Positions 17,111-25,173 of a stretch of DNA of 32,086 nt are shown one piece after another; the stretch's first letter is position 1, and each line of letters opens with the position of its first letter. The notes beneath the pieces are model-generated. The model saw nothing but the letters and a program-made list of their open reading frames with translations, had not been told where the DNA came from and ran no database searches. Origin of the DNA: an uncultured Lachnospiraceae bacterium (lineage in GTDB: Bacteria; Bacillota; Clostridia; Lachnospirales; Lachnospiraceae); the NCBI GenBank assembly GCA_947588995.1, contig CANPZI010000032.1:1-32086 (forward strand), read 5' to 3'. The translations under genes and the position numbers were made by a program.

Positions 17111-17624
17111 GAGATTGGCGGCGGCAGTGTTGGCATTGATTATAGCGCCAAAGGCGATTTTCGGTGTTTCACCGTATGTGTCGGCGCAGGAGGCGGTGCA
17201 GCAGGGTGCGGTGGCTGCCGAACAGTTCATGTCTGTACAGCAGGCGGTCGATGCCAGAACAGAGCCGGATGAGAGTGCAGAGACGGCGTTTTCCTATCAA
17301 GCGGGAGATACGGTCTGTGTGACCGGACAGACGGAAGACGGCTGGTATATTGTTTATTATCAGAATCAGACGGGATATATCAGCATGGCGGCGGCGCAGG
17401 AGGCGCTGTCACCGTTTGCTGTCGATGTGGAAGGGCTGGACGCGGAGATGGCGGCCGAGGAGGAGACGAGCCGGCTGATTATCGAGGAGACGGAGCGTTA
17501 CCGTGAAGAATCCCGGCGCTCCAAGATATGGGCTTCGGTGATTATCGTGCTTGTCATCGGCATCTTTGCGACAGGGATCGTCTCCACCGTGCAGGCGGAG
17601 AAGAGAAAAGGTGAACAGGTGTGA
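17085..17624 (+). CDS. Exported SH3-domain protein with C-terminal membrane anchor
   Basis: The 179-residue protein has an N-terminal signal peptide (residues 8-34, ending VSAQ). A bacterial SH3 domain at about 50-105 includes VDARTEPDES, YQAGDTVCVTG and GWYIVYYQNQTGYIS. A charged helical stretch covers about 115-145, and a single membrane helix at 147-168 is followed by a short basic tail. Bacterial SH3 domains usually bind peptidoglycan peptides, so this protein probably sits between membrane and wall. It overlaps the preceding membrane protein by 26 bases. AAGGAG lies about ten bases before the ATG. A link to glycan attachment is inferred from position only. Confidence 0.7.
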   Translation: MQRKVTINRRLAAAVLALIIAPKAIFGVSPYVSAQEAVQQGAVAAEQFMSVQQAVDARTEPDESAETAFSYQAGDTVCVTGQTEDGWYIVYYQNQTGYISMAAAQEALSPFAVDVEGLDAEMAAEEETSRLIIEETERYREESRRSKIWASVIIVLVIGIFATGIVSTVQAEKRKGEQV

Positions 17625-17641
17625 AAATTTTGTGTCTTTTA

Positions 17642-17670
17642 TTGACATTAAAATTTTTTTGGTTGATGAT
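17642..17670 (+). promoter_or_regulatory. Candidate promoter for the ABC exporter pair
   Basis: A perfect TTGACA at 17642-17647 is followed after 17 bases by GATGAT, a weak -10 (three of six). Position between the SH3 gene and the exporter fits. The -10 is the uncertain part. Confidence 0.35.
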
Positions 17671-17714
17671 AAAAGACAACGGCAAATTAAGGCAAGAGAA
17701 AGCGGGTATTTTTT

Positions 17715-19466
17715 ATGATCAAAACATTGGCGGCGCAGATTAAGGAATTCAAGCGGGAATCCGTTTTGACGCCGGTCTTTATGATTCTGGAGGTCGTCTT
17801 CGAGACGCTGATTCCTTTTCTGATGGCATCCATCATCGATGACGGCGTGGAGGCGGGCAACATGCGGCATATCTATCAGGTGGGCGGCATGATGATCGTG
17901 ATGGCGCTGTGCGGACTCTGGTGCGGCATCATGGGCGGCAAGTACGGTGCGCGGGCCTCTACGGGTTTTGCCAGGAATCTCAGACAGGCGATGTTTGAGA
18001 ACATACAGACATTTTCTTTTTCCAATCTGGACAAATTCAGCACGGCGGGCCTGGTGACGAGGATGACTACGGACGTGACCAACATACAGATGGCGTACCA
18101 GATGCTGCTGCGTATATGTTTCCGCGCGCCGATCAGCATGATCTGCGCGATGGCGATGGCCTTTTTCATCAACGCGCAGCTGGCGTCGGTATACCTGATT
18201 GCGGTGCTGCTTCTGGCGGTTGTCCTGTTCTTCCTGATCAGGCGGGCGATGAAGTATTTCCAGCTGGCGTTCCCGAAGTATGATGAGCTGAATGCCTCCG
18301 TGCAGGAGAATGTCAGCGCGATTCGCGTGGTGAAAGCGTATGTGCGCGAAGACTACGAGACGGATAAGTTTAAGAAAGCGAGTCAGGGCATCTATGATAT
18401 CTTTCTGAAAGCGGAGAAGAACGTCGTCCTGAATATGCCGGTCATGCAGCTGACGGTTTACAGCTGTATCCTGCTGATCAGCTGGATCGGTGCGAAGCTG
18501 ATCGTGCAGGATATTCTGAAGACGGGTGAGCTGATGAGCCTGTTGGCATACTGTATGAATATTCTGATGAACCTGATGATGATCTCCATGATTTTCGTCA
18601 TGATAAGTATGAGTATGGCGAGCGCGCGGCGTGTCAGCGAGGTGTTGCGCGAGAAGAGCGACCTGACGAATCCCGAGGAGCCCATCCGGGAGGTGGCGGA
18701 CGGCGCCATCGAGTTCCGGAACGTGGATTTTTCCTATTATGGTGATCGGAACAAGACGGTGCTCCACGATATCAGCCTGAAGATCAGGGCCGGCGAGACG
18801 ATCGGGATCATCGGCGGCACGGGCAGTGCAAAGACCAGTCTGGTCAACCTGATCAGCCGTCTCTATGACGTGACATCCGGGGCCGTGCTGGTTGGCGGTC
18901 ACGATGTGCGGGAGTACGATATGGAAAGCCTGCGCAATCAGGTTTCGGTGGTGCTGCAGAAGAATGTGCTCTTCTCCGGCACGATTCTGGACAATCTCAG
19001 GTGGGGCGACGAGAACGCCAGCGAGGAGGAGTGCAGGAGAGCGTGCCGTCTTGCCTGTGCGGATGAGTTTATCGAGAAGCTGCCGCAGGGTTATCACACC
19101 TACATAGAGCAGGGAGGCACGAACGTGTCCGGCGGGCAGAAGCAGCGGCTGTGCATCGCGAGGGCGCTCCTGAAGAAGCCGAAGATTTTGATTCTGGACG
19201 ACAGCACCAGCGCCGTGGACACGGCCACGGACGCCCGCATCAGGAAAGCTTTTGCCGAGGAGATTCCCGAGACGACCAAGCTGATTATCGCGCAGCGCGT
19301 TTCCAGTGTGGAGCATGCGGACCGCATCATCGTCATGGAGGACGGCCGCATCGATGGCTTCGGCACGCATGAGGAATTGCTTGAAAATAACGAGATTTAC
19401 TGCGAGGTCTATGAATCACAGACCGGCGGAAGCGGAGATTTTGATGAAAAGGCAGGTGAAGCGTAA
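17715..19466 (+). CDS. ABC exporter half-transporter, degenerate ATPase subunit
   Basis: This 583-residue protein has an N-terminal type-1 exporter membrane domain (six helices, residues 1-310) and a C-terminal ATPase. The Walker A loop is GGTGSAKTS (about 366-374), an unusual variant with Ala in place of the last Gly. The signature NVSGGQKQR is normal. Walker B reads LILDDSTSAVD, so the catalytic Glu is Asp, and the switch His is Gln (IIAQR). This same Asp/Gln pair marks the non-hydrolysing site in heterodimeric exporters such as TM287/288 and LmrCD. The stop overlaps the next start by one base (TAATG), so both halves are made together. Substrate is unknown: multidrug, lipid or peptide export are all possible. 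Confidence 0.88.
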   Translation: MIKTLAAQIKEFKRESVLTPVFMILEVVFETLIPFLMASIIDDGVEAGNMRHIYQVGGMMIVMALCGLWCGIMGGKYGARASTGFARNLRQAMFENIQTFSFSNLDKFSTAGLVTRMTTDVTNIQMAYQMLLRICFRAPISMICAMAMAFFINAQLASVYLIAVLLLAVVLFFLIRRAMKYFQLAFPKYDELNASVQENVSAIRVVKAYVREDYETDKFKKASQGIYDIFLKAEKNVVLNMPVMQLTVYSCILLISWIGAKLIVQDILKTGELMSLLAYCMNILMNLMMISMIFVMISMSMASARRVSEVLREKSDLTNPEEPIREVADGAIEFRNVDFSYYGDRNKTVLHDISLKIRAGETIGIIGGTGSAKTSLVNLISRLYDVTSGAVLVGGHDVREYDMESLRNQVSVVLQKNVLFSGTILDNLRWGDENASEEECRRACRLACADEFIEKLPQGYHTYIEQGGTNVSGGQKQRLCIARALLKKPKILILDDSTSAVDTATDARIRKAFAEEIPETTKLIIAQRVSSVEHADRIIVMEDGRIDGFGTHEELLENNEIYCEVYESQTGGSGDFDEKAGEA

Positions 19467-21367
19467 TGCCGGGACCGATGGGAAGAAGAATGCCGAGAGG
19501 CAGGAGAATTGAGAATCCGGGCGCCGTGTTCAAGCGTCTGATGAAGTATGTGACGAAAAATTACGGCATACATCTGGTGATTGTCGCGGTGCTGATTCTC
19601 GTCAGCGTTCTGGCGAACGTGCAGGGAACCATGTTTATCCAGCGGCTGATCGACGACTATATCACGCCTATGCTCACGTCAGATGCACCTGATTTCGGGC
19701 CGCTTGCGGGAGCGATCGGCAGGGTGGCGTGTTTCTACGCGGTCGGTGTGGCATCCTCCTATGTATATAACCGTATCATGATCAACGTGACGCAGGGGAC
19801 GCTCAGAAATATGAGGAACGACCTGTTTTCCCACATGCAGACTCTGCCGATCAAATATTTTGACACCCACTCGCATGGGGATATTATGTCAACCTACACC
19901 AACGATATCGATACGCTCAGGCAGATGATCAGTCAGAGTATGCCGCAGATGTTCAACAGTGCGATCACTGTCGTCAGTGTGTTCATCAGTATGCTGGTGC
20001 TGAGTATTCCGCTGACCGCCGTGACGCTGGTCATGGTGGCGCTCATGATGGTCGTCACCAGGAAAGTGGCCGGTTTGAGCGGCAGGTATTTCCTGCAGCA
20101 GCAGAAAGATCTGGGCAGGGTCAACGGCTTCATCGAGGAGATGATGGACGGCCAGAAAGTGGTCAAGGTCTTCTGCCATGAGGAGGAGAATATCCGGCAG
20201 TTTGGCGAGTTGAACGATGCCCTCTACCACAGCGCGGACAAGGCGAACTATCTGGTCAATATCGTGGGGCCGGTCAACGCGCAGCTGGGCAATGTCAGCT
20301 ATGTGATCTGCGCCATCGTGGGCGGCGTGCTGGCCCTCTCCGGCATCTCCGGCCTGACACTCGGCGAGCTGGCGAGTTTCCTGACTTTCAACAAGAGCTT
20401 TAATATGCCGATCAGCCAGGTGAGTCAGCAGTTTAATTCCATCGTTATGGCGATGGCGGGCGCGGAGCGTATCTTCAAGATGATGGATGAGACATCTGAG
20501 ACGGACAACGGCTATGTGACGCTGGTGCATGTGAAAGAGGAGAACGGCAGGCTGGTGGAGAATCCGAAGCGCACCGGGCGCTGGGCATGGCGTCACGAGC
20601 ACCAGGCGGACCACTCTGTGGACTATGTGGAGTTAAAGGGAGATGTGGTGTTCGACGGCGTGGACTTCGGCTACAACGACGACAAGATGGTGCTGCACGA
20701 TGTGCGGCTCTACGCCGAGCCGGGGCAGAAAATCGCTTTCGTCGGTTCAACCGGCGCCGGCAAGACGACCATCACGAACCTGATCAACCGCTTCTACGAT
20801 ATCCAGGACGGCAAGATCCGCTACGACGGCATCAATGTGAACAAGATCAAGAAAGCGGATCTGCGGCGCTCTCTCGGTATCGTGCTGCAGGACACGCACC
20901 TTTTCACAGGGACAGTCATGGACAATATCCGCTACGGCAAGCTGGATGCCACAGACGAGGAAGTGATCGCGGCGGCGAAGCTGGCCAACGCGGACGGTTT
21001 TATCAGGCTGCTGCCGCAGGGCTATGACACGGTGCTCACCGGTGACGGCGCGAATTTAAGTCAGGGACAGAGACAGCTTCTCGCCATCGCGCGGGCGGCT
21101 ATCGCGGATCCGCCGGTGCTGATTCTGGATGAGGCCACCAGTTCCATCGATACCCGAACCGAGCGCATCGTGCAGGACGGTATGGATAAGCTGATGAAAG
21201 GCAGGACCACTTTCGTGATCGCCCACAGGCTCTCTACCGTCAAGAACTCCGACTGCATCATGGTATTGGAGCAGGGCCGCATCATCGAGCGCGGCACCCA
21301 CGAGCAGCTTCTGGAGGAGAAAGGCAAGTATTATCAGCTGTATACGGGCAACGCGATTGCGACGTGA
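19466..21367 (+). CDS. ABC exporter half-transporter, canonical ATPase subunit
   Basis: This is the partner of the preceding gene, 633 residues. The membrane domain covers about 25-340, and the ATPase domain begins near 385. Motifs are canonical: Walker A GSTGAGKTT (about 426-434), signature NLSQGQRQ, Walker B LILDEATSSID with the catalytic Glu, and IAHRLST with the switch His. A linker of about 40 residues between helix six and the ATPase (near 355-390, ending DHSVDYVELKG) is longer than in the first subunit. The N-terminus has an Arg/Gly-rich tail (GPMGRRMPRGRR). Together the two genes encode a heterodimeric type IV (B-type) exporter. The stop lies only about 30 bases from the end of the convergent operon. 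Confidence 0.9.
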   Translation: MPGPMGRRMPRGRRIENPGAVFKRLMKYVTKNYGIHLVIVAVLILVSVLANVQGTMFIQRLIDDYITPMLTSDAPDFGPLAGAIGRVACFYAVGVASSYVYNRIMINVTQGTLRNMRNDLFSHMQTLPIKYFDTHSHGDIMSTYTNDIDTLRQMISQSMPQMFNSAITVVSVFISMLVLSIPLTAVTLVMVALMMVVTRKVAGLSGRYFLQQQKDLGRVNGFIEEMMDGQKVVKVFCHEEENIRQFGELNDALYHSADKANYLVNIVGPVNAQLGNVSYVICAIVGGVLALSGISGLTLGELASFLTFNKSFNMPISQVSQQFNSIVMAMAGAERIFKMMDETSETDNGYVTLVHVKEENGRLVENPKRTGRWAWRHEHQADHSVDYVELKGDVVFDGVDFGYNDDKMVLHDVRLYAEPGQKIAFVGSTGAGKTTITNLINRFYDIQDGKIRYDGINVNKIKKADLRRSLGIVLQDTHLFTGTVMDNIRYGKLDATDEEVIAAAKLANADGFIRLLPQGYDTVLTGDGANLSQGQRQLLAIARAAIADPPVLILDEATSSIDTRTERIVQDGMDKLMKGRTTFVIAHRLSTVKNSDCIMVLEQGRIIERGTHEQLLEEKGKYYQLYTGNAIAT

Positions 21368-21397
21368 CGAAACACGTAATGCTGCTCTACTCTGCCC

Positions 21398-22645
21398 TCA
21401 CAGGCTCCGCCTGACGTATGTCCGCGCCGCCAGCAGGAGAAAGAGCGGAATTTCCGCCGCAGGAACGGCCAGCATAAGCCACGGCGTCCACACAGTCCAC
21501 GGCCCGATCTTCAGAAATTCAAAGTAGAAGGTCAGGGCATAGAAGAAAGAGTTCGTACCGCCAAGCGCCCCGGAGGGAAGCAGGACGCGCAGCCAGGCGG
21601 CAAGATCGTTTCCTGCCATCATGTAAAAGACGGAAGGAAAAAGGCAGAGCGCGATGGTCAGCCCTGTGGCGGTGGTTGTGTTCCGGCATGCGGCGGAGAC
21701 AAAAAGGGTGAGGCTGACGCAGGAGAGCAGGGCGATCAGGCCCGCCAGTGTCACGAGCACCTGCATCCGGCCGATATTGACAGGCAGCAGGCATGCGGCG
21801 GAGAAGAGCATCTGCAGGGAGGTGCGGCAGCTGTCCCAGCCGAAGATCGAGTTGGAGATCAGCAGAAAAACCGTCATACACACTGCAAAGAGTGTCACCG
21901 AGACGCACAGGGCGGACAGGATCTTGGCAGCTGCGAGAGTGCGCCTGCCGTATTTGGTGCTGCGCAGGATATCATCCGCGCCGGTCTGGTACTCGGCGCA
22001 GAAGAGGGGCGCCGTGACGAGGGCGCAAAGAAGCATCAGCAGGAACAGATACAAGCCGAGATATTCTGCCATGTTAGAGTCATAGCCCTCGTAATAGTAA
22101 AAGGGCGGCTGTATCTGCGCGTACATCTTTTCCGCCAGTGTGACGGCATCGGGGTTGTCTCTCTGTTCCATACGCATCAGGTCGCTTACGTGTATGCGGC
22201 ACCGGTCATAGAAGCCGAGCGCGTCCGTTTCGGAGATCGCTGCATAGTCCGGTACTGCGCCGGTGTCTGCGTCGGCCATGACTTCCTTAAGTCTGGCGGT
22301 AAGGGCCGCGTAGGGGAAAAGTTCCGAGGCGTATATGCCAACGGGAAAATCTTTGCTGTTCGGGTCGCCGTAACGCGCTGTGTTTTCGCGGTAAGCGGCA
22401 AGCCCCGCAGCCAGCTTCTTTGGCGTCACTTCGCCGTCCGTGGCGCTTCGCAGGCGCTTGCGCATGGCGAGCGCGGCAGGGCCATTGAGTGTCATCTCCT
22501 GACCGTTCTCTTCATAGCTGAACTTTATGTAGGTGACGGGCATACAGGCCATAAAGACGGACAGTGCGAGAGCCGCCGCCAGAAAGAGAAGCGTGCTGCG
22601 CGTCCGCAGGATTCTCAGCAGTTCCAGTTTCCATACTTTTTTCAT
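21398..22645 (-). CDS. ABC-2 type permease of the sigma-factor operon
   Basis: The start at 22645 is chosen because the ATG overlaps the stop of the ATPase gene (ATGA). An ATG farther upstream would add 19 residues inside that gene. The 415-residue product has one membrane helix near residue 25, a large outer domain of about 145 residues, then about five or six further helices in the second half. This is the usual layout of ABC-2 permeases in antibiotic-resistance or lantibiotic-immunity-like transporters. It ends with a basic TYVRRSL tail. It would form the channel with the ATPase next door. The substrate is unknown; peptide antibiotic defence is one plausible role, based on operon type only. 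Confidence 0.75.
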   Translation of the reverse strand: MKKVWKLELLRILRTRSTLLFLAAALALSVFMACMPVTYIKFSYEENGQEMTLNGPAALAMRKRLRSATDGEVTPKKLAAGLAAYRENTARYGDPNSKDFPVGIYASELFPYAALTARLKEVMADADTGAVPDYAAISETDALGFYDRCRIHVSDLMRMEQRDNPDAVTLAEKMYAQIQPPFYYYEGYDSNMAEYLGLYLFLLMLLCALVTAPLFCAEYQTGADDILRSTKYGRRTLAAAKILSALCVSVTLFAVCMTVFLLISNSIFGWDSCRTSLQMLFSAACLLPVNIGRMQVLVTLAGLIALLSCVSLTLFVSAACRNTTTATGLTIALCLFPSVFYMMAGNDLAAWLRVLLPSGALGGTNSFFYALTFYFEFLKIGPWTVWTPWLMLAVPAAEIPLFLLLAARTYVRRSL

Positions 22646-23538
22646 ATCACAGTATTCCTTTCCTCCTGCGGAAAAAGATGCAGGAACAAATCTTCCAGAC
22701 ATGGCGCGCAGGAAACCGCACCGGGTATCTCGTCCGGTCCGCCAAGGTATCTGATTCGCAGGCGCCCGTTCTCTTCGTTTCGCAGATTGACGATGTGCAG
22801 GTTTTGTTCACAGCGCGCAAGCGCTTCGGGCGGGATCACGCATTCGTACACCTGTCCGCGCATACGGCTGATCAGCTCCGGTGTCGTGCCGGTCAGAAAG
22901 ATGTCTCCTTCTTTCATGATGGCGATGCGGGACGCGATATACTCCACATCCGATACAATATGCGTGGAGATCAGGACAATTCTGTCCCGGCTCAGTTCGG
23001 AGAGCAGATTGCGGAAACGCACCCGCTCGCCGGGGTCGAGACCGCTTGTGGGTTCGTCCAGAATCAGCAGCTCCGGTTCGTTTAACAATGCCTGGGCGAT
23101 CCCCACGCGGCGTTTCATGCCGCCGGAGAGCTTGGCGATCCGTTTGTCGCGCACCTCGTCCAGGGTAAGCTGTGTCAGAAGTTTCGTGATTCTGAATTTT
23201 GCCGTGTCATCCGGCAAACCTTTCAGGGCAGCGATATATTCCAGATATCTGCGTACGGTAAATTCCGGGTAGAAGCCGAATTCCTGCGGCAGATAGCCGA
23301 GACGTTCCCGATAGCTGCCGCCGGAGAGCGAGATGTCCAGACCGTCGCATAGGATGCAGCCTGACGTTGCCTGCATGATGCCGCAGAGCATGCGCATGAG
23401 CGTGGTTTTGCCGGAGCCGTTGGCGCCCAGCAGCCCCCAGACGCCCGGCGTAAGACGCAGGCTGACATCTCGGACGGCTTCCTTGATTCCTCTTTTTTCT
23501 CTGAAATGCTTGGTGACATGTTCCAGTGTGATTTCCAT
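22642..23538 (-). CDS. ABC transporter ATP-binding protein of the sigma-factor operon
   Basis: The 298-residue protein has Walker A GANGSGKTT at 38-46, signature LSGGMKRRVGIAQ, Walker B LLILDEPTSGLDP and the switch His in ISTH. It is a typical importer/ABC-2 ATPase of the BcrA or NatA kind. The reading frame stays open upstream, but the extra 118 residues have no family resemblance. The start at 23538 has GGAG six to seven bases before it, matching the start of clpB exactly in layout. The GGAG lies in the arm of a short hairpin (23545-23557) that may hide it. About 160 bases of hairpin-rich leader related to the clpB leader precede it. Its stop overlaps the permease start. Confidence 0.88.
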   Translation of the reverse strand: MEITLEHVTKHFREKRGIKEAVRDVSLRLTPGVWGLLGANGSGKTTLMRMLCGIMQATSGCILCDGLDISLSGGSYRERLGYLPQEFGFYPEFTVRRYLEYIAALKGLPDDTAKFRITKLLTQLTLDEVRDKRIAKLSGGMKRRVGIAQALLNEPELLILDEPTSGLDPGERVRFRNLLSELSRDRIVLISTHIVSDVEYIASRIAIMKEGDIFLTGTTPELISRMRGQVYECVIPPEALARCEQNLHIVNLRNEENGRLRIRYLGGPDEIPGAVSCAPCLEDLFLHLFPQEERNTVI

Positions 23539-23700
23539 GATAATCTCCATTCCGGAGCGTTTTCGCGACAGAGGGCATGAAGTAAATTCCTCCGGAATTA
23601 ACTTCGCCATCGGGGGAATTTGTGACGCTCCGGCACAAAATTCCTCGAACGAACAAAGTTCGTTCAGTGAAACAATCAGCACATCAGTGTGATTTTTCAC
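23539..23700 (-). promoter_or_regulatory. Structured leader element before the ABC ATPase (copy 2 of a shared element)
   Basis: Read on the - strand, five hairpins follow each other: GTGAAAAATCA/TGATTGTTTCAC (23667-23700), GAACGAAC/GTTCGTTC (23647-23665), GGAATTTTGTG/CACAAATTCC (about 23614-23644), GAAGTTAATTCC/GGAATTTACTTC (23579-23605) and CTCC/GGAG (23545-23557). All but the second have a counterpart before clpB at 29171-29306, in the same order. The last one includes the ribosome site. Its upstream end overlaps the last codons and stop of the preceding membrane-protein gene, so the element lies inside the operon. Confidence 0.7.
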
Positions 23701-24454
23701 ATAAGCGCCGTCCTTCCAGAAACAGTACCCACACGCAGGTGAGAGCATACAGGGAGCACAGAAGATGTGGATTCCCGAAAAGCGCGCCGCACCATACCGT
23801 AGTCTGCTGCAGCACCGTACACGCAAGCCATGCGGACAGCAGACAGGCGGCAGGGGCGGCCTGCCATGTGTGGGAGAATCTTTCGCGCGCAAGCAGCATC
23901 AGGAGCGCGCAGGCCGCGGTGAGAAACGGGATTACGAGATAGAGGAAGATTTCTCCCTCACCGGTCTGCTGCCTCGAGGCGAGAACAATGAGAACCGCCA
24001 GCATACCCAGTTCTCCGGCACCGCTGAAGAGAAGCTGCGCGGCGAAGATGCCGCGGCCGGAAAAAAACGTGGAGCGCTCCAGTTCGAGCATGCCACAGCG
24101 GGACGAGCGGCTAAGCAGCGGGAGAGCGCTCAGCGCGATGACGGCGCCGCACAGACTGAGCAGCGTCGGCGATAGCGGAGAGAGCGGGGAAAAGACGGTT
24201 GTGGGATATTCGGGCAGTATCCAGGCGCACAGGACGGACAGGATTGCGCCTTGCAGGAGCCAGAGGCGCAGGGCATAGAAGCGCAGCTGTTTGGCGGCCA
24301 GTGTGCAGAAAGGGAGGCGTCTGCGCGAGGGAAGCGAAGAATAGACGGCCTGTGCCGCCTCTCTGGTCTGTCGCAGAGCGGCTGCGTAATCTGCGCCGCA
24401 CTCTATGGCAAACATGCTGTGCAGTTCGTTTATATCATTCTGTTGTCGCTTCAT
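23684..24454 (-). CDS. Membrane protein of the sigma-factor operon (possible anti-sigma or transporter part)
   Basis: The start at 24454 is chosen by AAGGAG in front of it; an ATG 20 codons upstream has no such site. The 256-residue product has a cytoplasmic N-terminal stretch of about 55 residues (NDINELHSMFAIECG...), then about six membrane segments. It overlaps the end of the sigma gene by 20 bases. That position is typical for an anti-sigma factor, and the N-terminal cytoplasmic part could bind sigma, but I see no zinc anti-sigma motif (H-x3-C-x2-C). It may instead be a part of the transporter. Its last codons lie inside the shared leader element, so the end may have been set by insertion of that element. 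Confidence 0.6.
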   Translation of the reverse strand: MKRQQNDINELHSMFAIECGADYAAALRQTREAAQAVYSSLPSRRRLPFCTLAAKQLRFYALRLWLLQGAILSVLCAWILPEYPTTVFSPLSPLSPTLLSLCGAVIALSALPLLSRSSRCGMLELERSTFFSGRGIFAAQLLFSGAGELGMLAVLIVLASRQQTGEGEIFLYLVIPFLTAACALLMLLARERFSHTWQAAPAACLLSAWLACTVLQQTTVWCGALFGNPHLLCSLYALTCVWVLFLEGRRLCEKSH

Positions 24455-25022
24455 GATGAGAGTCTCCTTTTTTCGGCGTGATTTCGTCCGAGAGCACCTG
24501 ACGCATTTTCGCAAGCGCCCGTCGGAGTCTGGTCTGCACGGTGCGGGTGGGAATTCCTGTGATGTCTGAGATCTCCCGGAATGTCAGTTCCTGTCCGTAG
24601 CGAAGCAGCACCAGTTCCCGCGTTTGGCTGTCCAGACAGGCATAGGCGTGGGTCAGGAGCAGCCTGTCCTCGGCGATTTGCAGTCCCGCTTCCGTGCAGG
24701 CGAGCTGTCCGGCCGTCTCCTCGCTGTATGACAGCGCGGGCAGTGTGTGTCGTCGCAGATCGGTGCAGGCATTGGAGGCGATCCGATAGAGCCAGGCGTG
24801 AAAGTGCCCGCGCTGCTCATACTGTCCGAGAAAGCGAACCAGCCGCAGGAAAGTTTCCTGTGCCGCGTCCTGCGCGCTCTCACGGTCGGGCATATGCCAC
24901 AGGCAGTAGCGCAGGACGGCGGGGTAGGTGAGCGCAATCAGCTCGTCCAGACATTCCTGCCTGCCCTGTTTCAGTTGTCGGATCAGCTTGTCTTCGCGTG
25001 TCAAAGCAGGACTCCTTTGCAT
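24435..25022 (-). CDS. ECF-type RNA polymerase sigma factor
   Basis: The 195-residue protein has sigma region 2 at about 25-90 (DAAQETFLRLVRFLGQY, then HAWLYRIASNACTDLRR) and region 4 at about 130-185 (LVLLRYGQELTFREISDITG, then TRTVQTRLRRALAKMR). There is no region 3, as usual for ECF factors. It is the first gene of a four-gene operon (sigma, membrane protein, ABC ATPase, ABC-2 permease), all overlapping or closely spaced, so it probably drives its own operon in response to an envelope or antibiotic signal. The target promoter is not identified. Confidence 0.9.
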   Translation of the reverse strand: MQRSPALTREDKLIRQLKQGRQECLDELIALTYPAVLRYCLWHMPDRESAQDAAQETFLRLVRFLGQYEQRGHFHAWLYRIASNACTDLRRHTLPALSYSEETAGQLACTEAGLQIAEDRLLLTHAYACLDSQTRELVLLRYGQELTFREISDITGIPTRTVQTRLRRALAKMRQVLSDEITPKKGDSHHEATTE

Positions 25023-25073
25023 GATTCTATTATGATAAACGCAGAAAAGAGGGAAAAGGATTCAGGTGAATAT

Positions 25074-25111
25074 AAAAAAGACCGATCCGGGTATCGCCCG
25101 AACCGGTCTTT
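25074..25111 (-). terminator. Terminator after the OFA transporter gene
   Basis: AAAGACCG (25077-25084) pairs with CGGTCTTT (25104-25111) with further GGG/CCC pairing inside. Read on the - strand, a run of T follows the stem. It lies about 60 bases after the OFA stop and before the sigma gene, isolating the two. Confidence 0.7.
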
Positions 25112-25173
25112 CCGGTTTCTATCGTTTCTTTCCGTGTCCGTGACACCATATGCGGTGTCCGTTCTCCGGTCTT

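Noticed and set aside
17409..19370. Long open frame on the - strand (653 codons) opposite the first ABC exporter
   Set aside because: It is antisense to a gene with complete family motifs, is His/Arg-rich without any domain, and arises from GC-rich codon bias.
21362..21378. ACGTG/CACGT hairpin between the convergent transport operons as terminator
   Set aside because: Only five pairs and no T-tract on either strand.
22190..23272. Open frame of 360 codons on + opposite the ABC permease and ATPase
   Set aside because: Spans two genes antisense, Arg/Ser-rich with no recognisable domain.
23539..23892. N-terminal extension of 118 residues on the ABC ATPase
   Set aside because: No family similarity; it overlaps the preceding gene and the hairpin leader. 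The start with GGAG at 23538 fits ATPase length.
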